From Bacteroidaceae bacterium (GTDB lineage Bacteria; Bacteroidota; Bacteroidia; Bacteroidales; Bacteroidaceae), in contig JAFZVY010000092.1 in the NCBI GenBank assembly GCA_017617575.1, forward strand, positions 1-34,192: a stretch of 34,192 nucleotides of DNA, read 5' to 3'. Under the pieces are notes generated by a model. That model was not told where the DNA came from and did not search any database. It was given only the letters and a program-made list of their open reading frames with translations. The translations under genes and the position numbers were made by a program. Of this stretch, positions 14,265 through 23,043 are shown piece after piece (position 1 is the first letter of the stretch; each line of letters begins with the position of its first letter).

Positions 14265-15674
14265 TTACTTCATTGAGTAAACAACGTCCATAATCTTCTT
14301 GCCTATCTCGTCGGCAGCTTCCATGGTGTTTGCCTCGGAATAAACACGGATGATTGGTTCTGTGTTTGACTTGCGAAGGTGTACCCACTTGTCTGGGAAG
14401 TCAATCTTTACACCGTCAATGTCATTCACTTCTGTATCCGGTTCATTAGAGTACATTGCCTTTACCTTTGCAAGGATAGCATCAACGTCTGTGCTTGCAT
14501 CAAGGTCGATGCGGTTCTTAGCGATGCAATACTCAGGATATGTTGCACGAAGCTGGCTTACAGTAAGTCCTGGCTTCTGCTGACGCTCGTGAGCAAGGTG
14601 AGAGAGGAAGAGTGCGATACCTACGAGAGCATCACGTCCGTAGTGAGCCTCAGGATAGATGACTCCACCATTACCTTCACCGCCAATAACGGTGTTGGTC
14701 TCCTTCATCTTTGTTACCACATTCACCTCACCTACGGCAGCAGCGTTGTACTGCTGGCCATACTTGCGAGTGACGTCACGGAGTGCACGGGTAGATGAGA
14801 GGTTGCTCACTGTATTGCCCGGAGTATGCTTGAGTACATAGTCGGCAACAGTAACGAGAGTGTATTCCTCACCATACATCTTACCATCCTCGCAGATGAA
14901 TGCGAGACGGTCAACGTCTGGGTCAACGACAAATGCAACATCCTTACCACCCTTTGCCATGAGCGACATGATGTCTGAGAGGTTCTTCTCAAGTGGTTCT
15001 GGGTTGTGCTGGAAGTCACCAGTCGGTTCGTCATAAAGAGCTGTGACATCGTTCACGCCAAGTGCCTTGAAGAGCTTAGGAAGGATGATTCCTCCCACAG
15101 AGTTGATGGAGTCAAATGCAACCTTGAAGTTTGCAGCCTTGATTGCTGGAACATCAACAAGCTTGAGACCGAGAACCATGTCGATATGTTTCTGGTCGTA
15201 TGTGTTGTCCTCTGTATATTTACCAAGACCATCAACATCTGCAAAGTCGAAGTCCTCTGCCTCAGCTATACGGAGTACCTCGTTACCCTCAACGGCATTG
15301 AGAAACTCGCCCTTCTCGTTGAGAAGCTTGAGAGCATTCCAGTGACGAGGGTTGTGGCTTGCTGTTATGATGATACCACCACATGCACCTTCCATTGTGA
15401 CAGCAATCTCTGTAGTTGGAGTAGAGGCAAGACCGATGTTGACAACATCGAATCCCATACCCATGAGTGTACCGCACACCACGTTCTTGACCATCTCGCC
15501 AGAGATACGTGCATCACGACCTACGACAATCTTATTGCTCTGCACCTTTGTTGTGCGGCGGATAAGTGTTGCGTATGCTGATGTGAACTTAACTATATCA
15601 AGTGGATTGAGTCCATCGCCAGCCTTACCGCCGATGGTACCACGAATACCCGAAATTGATTTGATTAGTGACAT
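14265..15674 (-). CDS. glmM: Phosphoglucosamine mutase
   Basis: A 469-residue phosphohexomutase of the cytoplasm, making glucosamine 1-phosphate for UDP-GlcNAc, peptidoglycan and lipid A. The phosphoserine is Ser106 in TASHNP; the magnesium loop is DPDVDR (251-256); the sugar loop is GEGNGG (332-337); the phosphate-binding loop is RKSNTEP (434-440). Phosphomannomutase is the main alternative, since the families are close, but the short form and GGEGNGG loop fit glmM of Bacteroidetes. It is last in a run with rpe and the DUF4827 gene; the spacing of 93 bases to the latter holds a small hairpin. Confidence 0.85.
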   Translation of the reverse strand: MSLIKSISGIRGTIGGKAGDGLNPLDIVKFTSAYATLIRRTTKVQSNKIVVGRDARISGEMVKNVVCGTLMGMGFDVVNIGLASTPTTEIAVTMEGACGGIIITASHNPRHWNALKLLNEKGEFLNAVEGNEVLRIAEAEDFDFADVDGLGKYTEDNTYDQKHIDMVLGLKLVDVPAIKAANFKVAFDSINSVGGIILPKLFKALGVNDVTALYDEPTGDFQHNPEPLEKNLSDIMSLMAKGGKDVAFVVDPDVDRLAFICEDGKMYGEEYTLVTVADYVLKHTPGNTVSNLSSTRALRDVTRKYGQQYNAAAVGEVNVVTKMKETNTVIGGEGNGGVIYPEAHYGRDALVGIALFLSHLAHERQQKPGLTVSQLRATYPEYCIAKNRIDLDASTDVDAILAKVKAMYSNEPDTEVNDIDGVKIDFPDKWVHLRKSNTEPIIRVYSEANTMEAADEIGKKIMDVVYSMK

Positions 15675-15712
15675 AAATTACCTTAATTAATGATTTATGA
15701 TTAAAATGCGTG

Positions 15713-15732
15713 AGCGGCCAAAGACGTCCGCT
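15713..15732. repeat. Small hairpin between the DUF4827 gene and glmM
   Basis: AGCGG (15713-15717) and CCGCT (15728-15732) pair over a 10-base loop. No T tract follows. Similar spacer hairpins occur at 21781-21800, 23814-23833 and 27077-27092. Confidence 0.4.
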
Positions 15733-15767
15733 AAGAAAAGATGCGAAAGAGCCACAGCAAGATATTA

Positions 15768-16442
15768 CTATTGTCCTAACTGGTAGGTTATATCGTAATA
15801 ATATGGTTCGACCTTGGTAGATGCTGATGTCGTACCTGAGTTGTGAGGTACGATGATGCGAACGTGAGCCACATCATCCAAACTACGTGACATACGGATA
15901 AAGTCAAATGGCTTCATCCATCCTGAAGGAACAGCAGTCTGTCCTTCATAAGTGTACATAATGCCATGAGTGAACGAACCGCTATACGAACGGCTAAGAT
16001 GAGAATACTTCACGAGCATCTTATCCACGGCATTACCAGGGTAGCCATAGCTGAAAGTAGTGGAATCACCAGTCATTATGTTGTATGCCTGATAACGACA
16101 AAGGACATTCTGGTTGACTGTACTGTCTGGCTGTTCCTTTGCCATCTCTGGGAATGACTTGCCGTTGCCTCTCTTGATAATCTGCATGTACACGCCATCC
16201 TCCTCGAAAAGTACGTACTCATTGTTATCCACATTCGTAGTACTGTCCTGTGCATAGAACTGATTCTCGCTAATGACATTGATATGTCCGCACACATCGT
16301 TGTCGGCAAGGAAACGCTCAATGGCTTTCCTTTCCTTCTTCTTCATATCTGCGTATGTCTCATAGTCATTACAAGAAGCAATGCTGAACATCATTGTGAA
16401 TGCAGACACAAGCATAAGTGCTGTATAAGTTATCTTTTTCAT
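15768..16442 (-). CDS. DUF4827 family lipoprotein
   Basis: A 224-residue predicted lipoprotein. A signal sequence ends in the lipobox IASC with the lipidated Cys24, so it should sit in the outer or inner membrane. The mature part starts YETYADMKKKERKAIERFLA and contains VFPHN-like and PFDFIRMS segments as in DUF4827 proteins of Bacteroidales. An FKBP-like peptidyl-prolyl isomerase fold has been suggested for related lipoproteins, but I cannot show it here. ATG 16442 was preferred over the upstream in-frame ATG 16463 because it begins the signal peptide directly (MKKITYT). It follows rpe by 54 bases and precedes glmM, probably in one transcript. Confidence 0.75.
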   Translation of the reverse strand: MKKITYTALMLVSAFTMMFSIASCNDYETYADMKKKERKAIERFLADNDVCGHINVISENQFYAQDSTTNVDNNEYVLFEEDGVYMQIIKRGNGKSFPEMAKEQPDSTVNQNVLCRYQAYNIMTGDSTTFSYGYPGNAVDKMLVKYSHLSRSYSGSFTHGIMYTYEGQTAVPSGWMKPFDFIRMSRSLDDVAHVRIIVPHNSGTTSASTKVEPYYYDITYQLGQ

Positions 16443-16496
16443 ATCTTTTGTTTTAGCCCCCATCTTGAACAGAGGGTGTAAATCTTGTTTTTTATC

Positions 16497-17141
16497 TTAA
16501 AGCTTTTTAAGCAATGTTATTTTCTCTTCAGGCTTCTCTGCACCGAACACGTAGCTTCCTGCAACGAGGACGTCAACGCCTGCTTCGGCAAGACGCTTGC
16601 CTGTGTCGGCATTCACTCCTCCGTCAACTTCGATGAGTGCCTTGCTGCCTGTACGGGTAATCATCTCACGAAGTGCCTTGACCTTGTCAATGGAATGCTC
16701 AATGAACTTCTGACCTCCGAAACCAGGGTTTACGGTCATGAGAAGCACCATGTCAACATCACGGATGATGTCCTCCAACAGACAGACAGGTGTGTGGGGA
16801 TTGAGCGTGACGGCTGCCTTCATTCCTGCTTCATGAATCTGCTGGATGGTGCGATGAAGGTGAGGACAAGCCTCGTAGTGTACGTTCATCATGTAAGCAC
16901 CAAGAGCCTTAACCTGTGGGATGAACTTTGCTGGCTCAACAATCATGAGATGCACGTCCAGTTTCTTTGTACAATGCTTTGCCACTGCCTCCAACACAGG
17001 AAAACCGAAACTGATGTTTGGGACGAACACACCGTCCATAATGTCGAGGTGAAGCCAGTCGGCATCACTTCTATTTATCATGTCTATGTCTGACTTCAAA
17101 TCTGCAAAGTTGGCAGAAAGAAGCGATGGAGAAACTATCAT
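16497..17141 (-). CDS. rpe: Ribulose-phosphate 3-epimerase
   Basis: A 214-residue TIM-barrel enzyme of the pentose phosphate pathway that interconverts ribulose 5-phosphate and xylulose 5-phosphate. The metal and catalytic residues are visible: His31 and Asp33 in LHLDIMDG, His64 in LDVHLMI and Asp173 in EVDGGVN. The phosphate loop motif TVNPGFGGQ is at 136-144. Length is normal. No -7 box was found directly upstream, where 177 bases of low-complexity repeat separate it from the coiled-coil protein gene. It may therefore be read from the 18217 promoter, or from a promoter I do not recognise. Confidence 0.95.
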   Translation of the reverse strand: MIVSPSLLSANFADLKSDIDMINRSDADWLHLDIMDGVFVPNISFGFPVLEAVAKHCTKKLDVHLMIVEPAKFIPQVKALGAYMMNVHYEACPHLHRTIQQIHEAGMKAAVTLNPHTPVCLLEDIIRDVDMVLLMTVNPGFGGQKFIEHSIDKVKALREMITRTGSKALIEVDGGVNADTGKRLAEAGVDVLVAGSYVFGAEKPEEKITLLKKL

Positions 17142-17318
17142 TTAGTTTTTGAGTTTTTAGGTTTTTAAGTTTTTGAGTTCTTGCGGAGATGAGGTTTTAA
17201 GTTTGTGAGTTTTTGAGTTTGTAAGTTTTTAAGTTCTTGCGGATACAAGTTCATAGTTTTTCTCGAATCAACCATTTAACGAAAACATAAAAACTTAAAA
17301 ACTCACAAACTTAAAAAC
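17142..17318. repeat. Low-complexity AGTTTTTGAGTTC tract
   Basis: Some 177 bases made mostly of degenerate GTTTTTAAGTTTTTGAGTTC words with two TTCTTGCGGA copies, ending in the inverted form (AACTTAAAAACTC). The two orientations could pair into a long AT-rich hairpin. No coding sequence. Confidence 0.7.
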
Positions 17319-18191
17319 TTACTTCAAAGAGAACGAAGTCTGTCCAATCATCTGGCTGTCGCAGAATACGAGAACCTTGTATGTTCCTGCCTCAAGGAAC
17401 TCGTCAATGTCGGAGTACATTGTCACCTTCATCTCCTCGCCGTTGTACTCAACGTACTTCTTCTCTGTGTATTCAACGGCTGTTTCCTCGTAAGTGAACG
17501 TACCCTTCTTGCCCATCACATTGTTGTCTGGCTTGAGGATGCGAGCGTAGATGATGCGCTCTCCGTTTGATGCAGTCACGTTCTTAACGATTGTGAATCC
17601 GAAGGCAAGCTTCTTGCAGTCCTTTGCCTTTGATGCGTCCTTGCCACGCTTGTTCTTTGGGCTTACCCAGAAACCTGTAGCGTCAAGCTGTGCAGCGATG
17701 TTCACCTTGTCCTTCAAGGCGTTGCGCTCCGATGAGAGAGAGTAAATCTGGTTGTTGGCCTGATTAACCTGATTCTTCATCTCGGCATTCTCGTTAGTAA
17801 GAGCCTCGTTGATGCGGTTAAGAGAGTCAACCTGCATGATGTAGTTGCGGAGTACCTGACGGAGAGTGTTAATCTCCTTCTTCAAGCGTGCTATCTCGCG
17901 TGCGTCTGTTGACTTTGTGCGTTCCAGTTCCTCAAGGAGTTCCTGTGTGTGACGACGCTCTTCCTCTATCTGAGCAATGAGAGAGTCGTTGCGTATCTGC
18001 TTCTGGAGTTCGCCATACTGGGCATCGAAGTCCTTGTACTGCTGTTCCATCTCCTGCTTGTCAAGCTCGGCAAGCTCCTGCAACTGATTGTTCTCTATAT
18101 TCTGGTCAATAAGTAGGTAGGCCATTACTGCCAAAACCACAACAAGAATTGCCACTACGGCGGCAAGAATAACGTTTTTCTTATCTTTCAT
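17319..18191 (-). CDS. Membrane-anchored coiled-coil protein of unknown function
   Basis: A 290-residue protein. One N-terminal membrane helix (about 8-28, VILAAVVAILVVVLAVMAYLL) is followed by a long coiled coil (about 30-170, rich in E, Q, K, L and N). A C-terminal beta-rich domain follows (about 172-290, ATGFWVSPKNKRG to QMIGQTSFSLK). This domain resembles uncharacterised periplasmic domains in Bacteroidales and contains a TYKVLVFCD strand. The topology suggests a periplasmic rod anchored in the inner membrane. It is divergent from an SPFH-domain membrane protein, with the two -7 boxes 58 bases apart, so the pair may be co-regulated. Function is unknown. Confidence 0.7.
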   Translation of the reverse strand: MKDKKNVILAAVVAILVVVLAVMAYLLIDQNIENNQLQELAELDKQEMEQQYKDFDAQYGELQKQIRNDSLIAQIEEERRHTQELLEELERTKSTDAREIARLKKEINTLRQVLRNYIMQVDSLNRINEALTNENAEMKNQVNQANNQIYSLSSERNALKDKVNIAAQLDATGFWVSPKNKRGKDASKAKDCKKLAFGFTIVKNVTASNGERIIYARILKPDNNVMGKKGTFTYEETAVEYTEKKYVEYNGEEMKVTMYSDIDEFLEAGTYKVLVFCDSQMIGQTSFSLK

Positions 18192-18216
18192 TTCTTATGT
18201 CCTTAAATACTGGATG

Positions 18217-18224
18217 CAAAGATA
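18217..18224 (-). promoter_or_regulatory. Promoter of the coiled-coil gene
   Basis: Minus strand reads TATCTTTG. It gives a leader of about 20 nt. Confidence 0.6.
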
Positions 18225-18282
18225 CGCTTTTTATGTGAAGAAATATTCCTTTCAAGTGTTAAATTTACTTGAATATTTTGTT

Positions 18283-18290
18283 TACCTTTG
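18283..18290 (+). promoter_or_regulatory. Promoter of the SPFH gene
   Basis: TACCTTTG fits TAnnTTTG. It gives a leader of about 40 nt before ATG 18338 and is divergent from the coiled-coil gene promoter. Confidence 0.6.
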
Positions 18291-18337
18291 TGGCATCAAA
18301 CATAAAACAGATTATTAACTAACAAACTTAAAAGACA

Positions 18338-19216
18338 ATGGCAAACTCAGAAAAACAAAGCGCGCCTCTCTTCACAGGTCGTCTCAAGTGGATAATCATT
18401 TCCGTGGTGGGAATACTCCTGTTCTCACTTTTCCTTGCTAAATCATGCACGGTGGTTGACTCAGGAGAGATTGGAATCAAGTTCCACAAATGGGACACGT
18501 CGGAGGAAAAATACGGCGGTGTGGAAGGTACTTGCAAGGGATGGGTGTTCTATAACTGCTTCACAACCGAAGTGTTTACATATCCTACATATATCCAGCG
18601 TAAGAACTACGAGGCGTTCAACGTGAACGCAAAGGACGCTTCCACTTTCCAGATGGACCCAACCATCGCATATCGCATCAATCCAGAGAAAGCGTGCGAC
18701 ATCTTCGTAAAGTACCGCAAGGGTGTTACCGACCTTGAGAACGGCTACATCCGCACTTGCATCTATGAGGCATACCGCACATGTGCCAACCGATATACGA
18801 GTGACTCGTTGATGTCAAGCCGTGCCAACTTCGAGAGTGACGTGCGCAAGCGTCTTGAGACTTCACTTCAGGCAGAAGGATTCATCGTGGAGGAGTTCAC
18901 TTCACAAATCACACCTCCTCAGTCACTTGCACAGATGATTAACGAGAAGAATGCAGCCGTACAGTCAGCACTCAAGGCAAAGAACAAGGTGGCTGAGGCA
19001 CAGGCAAACGCCACAATCAAGATTGCCGAGGCAAAGGGTGCGGCTGAAGCCCTCCAGATTAAGGCTGATGCCGAGGCTTACTACAACCGTACCATTGCAG
19101 CCAGCCTCTCTCCTATGATTGTTCAGGAAGACTGGATAGAGAAATGGGACGGACACCTTCCAACCGTTTCATCAAACGGTGGCGGCATGATTCTTGACCT
19201 CAAGAACTTGAAGTAA
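18338..19216 (+). CDS. SPFH/prohibitin-like membrane protein
   Basis: A 292-residue protein with one membrane segment (about 17-36), then an SPFH (band 7) domain beginning CTVVDSGEIGIKFHKW, and a charged helical region (about 205-255, KAKNKVAEAQANATIKIAEA and AKGAAEALQIKADAEA). This is the classic layout of prohibitins, which form large ring assemblies in the membrane and often stabilise proteases. Bacterial roles are poorly known. The gene stands alone on the plus strand, with a terminator at 19301. Confidence 0.88.
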   Translation: MANSEKQSAPLFTGRLKWIIISVVGILLFSLFLAKSCTVVDSGEIGIKFHKWDTSEEKYGGVEGTCKGWVFYNCFTTEVFTYPTYIQRKNYEAFNVNAKDASTFQMDPTIAYRINPEKACDIFVKYRKGVTDLENGYIRTCIYEAYRTCANRYTSDSLMSSRANFESDVRKRLETSLQAEGFIVEEFTSQITPPQSLAQMINEKNAAVQSALKAKNKVAEAQANATIKIAEAKGAAEALQIKADAEAYYNRTIAASLSPMIVQEDWIEKWDGHLPTVSSNGGGMILDLKNLK

Positions 19217-19300
19217 GCATCACAAGCCTTTCCCCACCATCTTTGCAAACAAGCAGGATGGCAAGGGAGAGGTAAACCATACGTCACAAACGACAACCAT

Positions 19301-19337
19301 ATTGGTCACGACTATTTCAAGATTGGTCGTGACCAAT
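19301..19337 (+). terminator. Terminator of the SPFH gene
   Basis: ATTGGTCACGAC and GTCGTGACCAAT form a perfect 12-bp stem with a 13-base loop, followed by TTTTTTTG. It lies about 85 bases past the stop codon. Confidence 0.85.
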
Positions 19338-19400
19338 TTTTTTGTAAGCTAACGATTGAGCAATTGTTCGTGACAGACACATAATATATTATAAGCATAC

Positions 19401-19446
19401 AAAAAAATCCGAGTCGCAACTTACTTGCAACTCGGACGATTTTTTT
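19401..19446 (-). terminator. Terminator of the small membrane protein gene
   Basis: TCCGAGT and ACTCGGA with GCAA/TTGC form an interrupted stem; A and T tracts on both sides allow termination in both directions. It ends just beside the stop codon at 19449. Confidence 0.7.
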
Positions 19447-19448
19447 AT

Positions 19449-19634
19449 TTAGAACAAGAAGTACTTGATGCACCAAAGGATGAAACCTCCGATTGCGCTA
19501 TAAAGATAAATCCTTGCTATACGCTTGTCATAAGACTCTATATGACCTGCCATACAGAATAAAATCACGCCTAACATAGGAAACAAAAAACATAGGATTG
19601 GCAGAAAAATATGCCAGAAAATAGTTTTAGCCAT
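19449..19634 (-). CDS. Small two-helix membrane protein, unknown function
   Basis: A 61-residue protein made of two membrane helices (about 5-28 and 43-60) joined by a polar loop (HIESYDKRIARIY). A terminator lies right behind it. Many Bacteroidetes genomes carry short genes of this type, but I do not recognise the family. No -7 box was found upstream. The start ATG 19634 fits a membrane segment beginning directly. Confidence 0.55.
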   Translation of the reverse strand: MAKTIFWHIFLPILCFLFPMLGVILFCMAGHIESYDKRIARIYLYSAIGGFILWCIKYFLF

Positions 19635-19664
19635 AGTAATTGCTTGTTTTGTATTTTATTAGTA

Positions 19665-19700
19665 CCCTCCCCATAGAGGGGGAGGGATGGGGAGAGGGTC
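19665..19700. repeat. C/G-rich hairpin repeat (CCCTCCCC, GGGGAGGG)
   Basis: CCCTCCCC (19665-19672) pairs with GGGGAGGG (19679-19686), followed by a second imperfect G-rich copy. Its base composition is unlike its surroundings. It lies between the small membrane protein gene and the GH97 stop. Confidence 0.6.
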
Positions 19701-19705
19701 TTTCT

Positions 19706-21739
19706 TTACTTAACAATCACGAATCCACCTTGGTTAGCCATGGTGATGGCAACGGTTGCACCAGCCTTCTGTTCCTTCTTCTGTGGCTCAAGTGTCTTGA
19801 GGTCGTCGGAATAGACAGTAATCATGTCGCCCTTGCTGACCATTGGGAGGTTGAGCTTGAGTGTGAGAGGCTTGCCTGTATTGTTGTTTCCAGCGACATA
19901 CCACTTACCACCGCTCTTGCGAGCAAGGACACAATACTTTCCAGGATAACCGTCGATGAAGACAGTCTCCTCCCAAGTTGTTGGTACGTTACGCATATAG
20001 TCGAGGCAGATGGCTGGAGCGCCACCCTTGCCTATCTCATTCAGATTCTCTGGTGCAAGAGCAAAGTTCTGTATTGGGTTCTGGAAGAGAACTGTCGTTG
20101 CAAGCTCGTGGCAATCTGTAGTCACACGCTTGCTACCATGCTTTGAAGCATCATTGCCCTTGTTGATGGTACGTGAGAGGAAGCAACCACCAAACTCCAT
20201 ACAGCCGATGGCATTACGGATAAATGGATGCGTAGCCACGTCGCGAGCCTCAACGTCGCAGGCATGCTGGCCAAAGAACATATTCTCGGAAGCAAGCACA
20301 GCTTCTGAACCTACATAGTTAGGATACATACGTTCCCAACCACGTGGGATGGTACATCCGTGGAAGATGACCATGAGTCCGTTGTCGTCGGCATCAGAGA
20401 GGATAGCCTCGTAGAGACGCATAGTCTCCTGCTTGTCGCCTCCAAAGAAATCGACCTTGATACCCTTGACACCAAGTGACTTCATCCACTTCATGTATTG
20501 CTTGCGCACGATAGGATTTGACATGATGTTGATTGGTCCCTGCTCGATGTCGTTCCAGTAGCCTGACGAACTGTACCAAAGGAAGACGTCAACGCCCTGT
20601 GTCTTTGCGTAGCGAACAAGTTCCTCCATGCGCTTCTTTCCTATATTATTGTCCCACCAGTTGTCAACGAGTACGTACTCATAGCCCATAGCCTTGGCAA
20701 GGCCGATGTACTTCACCTGGTCGTCATAGTTGATTGAATTATCCTGCCAGATAATCCAGCTCCATGTGCCGCGACCATACTTGTACTTGTTCTGAGTAGC
20801 ATACTGAGCCTCCACGTAGTCCCAAGGCACGGTAGTCTCAACGATTGGCTTGAGCGAAGTACCCACGGTGATGGTACGCCAAGGAGTTGCACCCGGAAGG
20901 GCAAAGGCTGGTTCGATAGTTCCGTTGCCGCCATTCTCCTCCATCATAGGGAACTCAAGTGTATAGAGACCGTCGCCCTTCATATCAGAGAGACGTGAAC
21001 CGCAATAGCTTGAGCTTACGCCAGTCTCGCTGACGAGTACCCAACCTTCAGGCTTAGCCTCTACCTTCTTCTTGCCTTGCTTCTGAGTTGCTTCTGCATC
21101 AGCTCCGCCAACATGGAAGAGTCCAGGGAAAGTGTAACCATGGCCGAAGCGTGACTTCTTAGCCATAGGAGCCTCGTAGTCGTACTCTTCCTCATAGCTT
21201 GGCTTAGTACCCTTCCATCCTACCATGGCGTCCGACTGCGGAGTAAGGAATGTAGTAGTGGAAGATGGGAAGTCAAAGCCCGTGCATTCCTTCATTATGC
21301 GAATAGAAAACTTCTTCTCGTGTGCACGGTCAGGCTGGTTAGGAATGACATATCTGAAAGCAATATCATTATTGCTGACACGGAAATCAATATCGTAAGT
21401 CATGCCCTTGTCGTTCTTGAGTGTCACGACAAGATTGTTTGCATCCACCTTGACATTGGCAAACTTGCTTCTGTCCATTGTATAGTCATAGGCGAGATGT
21501 TTCTCAGAAGCCTTAACAAACGTCAGGTTCTGTGAGAAATCTGCAAAGTTGGCAACAAAGCCGAGTGGTGACTCGTCAAGCATCTGCACACCGTCGTAAG
21601 TGACGGAATAGACTGGCTTACCATTCTTGAGGTCAAAGTCAAGTTTCAACTTGCCGTCAGGACCGCTGACAACAGAATGCTGGGCGAATGCGCCCACGGT
21701 TGCTACGAAAGAAGCAACGAGAAATAGGTTACGTCTCAT
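19706..21739 (-). CDS. Secreted GH97 glycosidase, probably retaining alpha-galactosidase type
   Basis: A 677-residue exo-glycosidase with a signal peptide (1-19). It has the N-terminal beta-sandwich (about 20-300), the catalytic barrel (about 305-570) and the C-terminal sheet of GH97. Family motifs include TWSWIIWQDNSINYDDQ, YVLVDNWWD and GIKVDFFGGD. Asp430 in that last motif is the likely nucleophile, and Glu485 (SEN) or Glu479 (GSEA) the acid/base. The 55-residue gap from Asp430 to Glu485 equals the one I recall for the retaining Bacteroides GH97b enzyme. An inverting alpha-glucosidase (SusB type) is the less likely alternative. It follows a DHH gene by 71 bases, with no SusC/SusD pair nearby. 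Confidence 0.88.
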   Translation of the reverse strand: MRRNLFLVASFVATVGAFAQHSVVSGPDGKLKLDFDLKNGKPVYSVTYDGVQMLDESPLGFVANFADFSQNLTFVKASEKHLAYDYTMDRSKFANVKVDANNLVVTLKNDKGMTYDIDFRVSNNDIAFRYVIPNQPDRAHEKKFSIRIMKECTGFDFPSSTTTFLTPQSDAMVGWKGTKPSYEEEYDYEAPMAKKSRFGHGYTFPGLFHVGGADAEATQKQGKKKVEAKPEGWVLVSETGVSSSYCGSRLSDMKGDGLYTLEFPMMEENGGNGTIEPAFALPGATPWRTITVGTSLKPIVETTVPWDYVEAQYATQNKYKYGRGTWSWIIWQDNSINYDDQVKYIGLAKAMGYEYVLVDNWWDNNIGKKRMEELVRYAKTQGVDVFLWYSSSGYWNDIEQGPINIMSNPIVRKQYMKWMKSLGVKGIKVDFFGGDKQETMRLYEAILSDADDNGLMVIFHGCTIPRGWERMYPNYVGSEAVLASENMFFGQHACDVEARDVATHPFIRNAIGCMEFGGCFLSRTINKGNDASKHGSKRVTTDCHELATTVLFQNPIQNFALAPENLNEIGKGGAPAICLDYMRNVPTTWEETVFIDGYPGKYCVLARKSGGKWYVAGNNNTGKPLTLKLNLPMVSKGDMITVYSDDLKTLEPQKKEQKAGATVAITMANQGGFVIVK

Positions 21740-21780
21740 TATTCTTATAGTAAAGTTTAGTTAGTATTAGTATGAAGAGT

Positions 21781-21800
21781 GAGTGCCAAGCATGGCACTC
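21781..21800. repeat. Hairpin between the DHH gene and GH97
   Basis: GAGTGCCA and TGGCACTC pair perfectly over an AGCA loop. No T tract follows, so it may stabilise or process the mRNA instead of ending it. Confidence 0.5.
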
Positions 21801-21810
21801 GCATGATTCT

Positions 21811-22851
21811 TTATTCCTTATCCATGAGCTGGTTGCGGTAAGCCTCGATAGCTTTCTTGCATATCTCCTCTGCCTCCTCTATCGTACCGTCGATATGTCC
21901 GCCAGCTGCGTTGAAATGTCCACCGCCATTAAAGAAACGCTCAGCCAAGTCGCGAGCAGAGAAGTCGTCGTAGGAACGAACGGAAATCCACACTACTGGT
22001 TTCTCCGTATCTTCACGAAGTGAGATGGAAAGCTTCTGTCCACGAATGGCAAGAGGCATATTTACGACTCCCTCCATATCGCCCTTGAGGAAGTTGAAAC
22101 GCTTGAGTTCCTCCCTTGACACACAGAAGTAGGACGCATGAAGGTCTTGTATCTGCACCAGCTTCTCGTGGAGAATATATCCCATCAAGCGATAGCGGTC
22201 AAGCGTATATGTGTTGAACAACCTGCGATAGATGATATCCTTGTCTATACCCTTGCGCAATAGCTCGGCTATTATCATAAAGATATCAGGGTCGTTACTA
22301 TTATATGTAAAGCCTCCTGTATCGGTACACATTCCTGCATACAAGTCCTCTGCTCCATGAAGCGAAAGGTTTGACAATCCTCCTATAGCCTCAAACACTC
22401 GGAACAAGAGTTCGCAAGTGCTGCTGCACTCTGGACATGAAACGATGATGTCGGCAAAGTGGTCTGGTCCGAGATGATGGTCGATGAGTATCTTGCGAGC
22501 CGTAGAACGTCGCACGCAAGCCTCAAGGTCGTCAATACGTGAGAGGAGGTTGAAGTCAAGGCAGCAAATAAGGTCTGCCATGTTGATAAGATTGTTGGCA
22601 AACGCCCTCTGGCGGTCATACAAGACAATCTTATCTGATTCGTTCATCCATTTGAGGAAATCGGGAAATACGTTAGGCACGATAACCGACACGTTCTTTC
22701 CCTTTCGCTGGAGATATTCCTTGAGTGCAAGCGAAGAACCGATAGCATCACCATCCGGAGAGGTATGGGTGAATACAACCACGTTCTTACACTCGTCGAA
22801 GTATTTCTTTATCTTAGTAGCATCCTGAGGATTAATCTTTCTTTTCAGCAT
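21811..22851 (-). CDS. DHH-family phosphoesterase, NrnA-like (oligoribonuclease / pAp phosphatase)
   Basis: A 346-residue cytoplasmic enzyme. The DHH domain has motif I VFTHTSPDGDAIGSS (His29, Asp33, Asp35), a CLDFN motif near 97-101, and DHH at 124-126. The DHHA1 domain follows, with GGGHFNAAGG at 309-318. Members of the NrnA group degrade very short RNA oligonucleotides and dephosphorylate pAp. Length is typical. It is preceded by a 192-bp spacer with an inverted repeat and has no clear promoter, so it may be read through from plsC. Confidence 0.88.
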   Translation of the reverse strand: MLKRKINPQDATKIKKYFDECKNVVVFTHTSPDGDAIGSSLALKEYLQRKGKNVSVIVPNVFPDFLKWMNESDKIVLYDRQRAFANNLINMADLICCLDFNLLSRIDDLEACVRRSTARKILIDHHLGPDHFADIIVSCPECSSTCELLFRVFEAIGGLSNLSLHGAEDLYAGMCTDTGGFTYNSNDPDIFMIIAELLRKGIDKDIIYRRLFNTYTLDRYRLMGYILHEKLVQIQDLHASYFCVSREELKRFNFLKGDMEGVVNMPLAIRGQKLSISLREDTEKPVVWISVRSYDDFSARDLAERFFNGGGHFNAAGGHIDGTIEEAEEICKKAIEAYRNQLMDKE

Positions 22852-22867
22852 ATTTTTTTTGTTTTTT

Positions 22868-23035
22868 GTAGTAAGGAGGAGTAAACTGAAGTAAAAAGGA
22901 GTAAAGAGACGGATGTCATTATCTCAAGTCTCAACTCTGTAATTTATGCCTTCGGTTAATATCGGGACGCATTAATTGGACATTATAGTATCGTCTTTTT
23001 ACTCCCCTTTACTCCTTTTAACTACATTTTACTAC
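22868..23035. repeat. Inverted GGAGTAAA-rich repeat between plsC and the DHH gene
   Basis: Left arm 22868-22911 (GTAGTAAGGAGGAGTAAACT and so on) and right arm 22992-23035 are imperfect complements around an 80-base centre. The arm word CGTCTTTTTACTCC recurs at 31574-31587, upstream of mfd. Confidence 0.65.
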
Positions 23036-23043
23036 ATCTACTA

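Noticed and set aside
15006-15581. 191-codon open frame on the plus strand
   Set aside because: It is antisense to glmM and rich in Cys and His with no domain.
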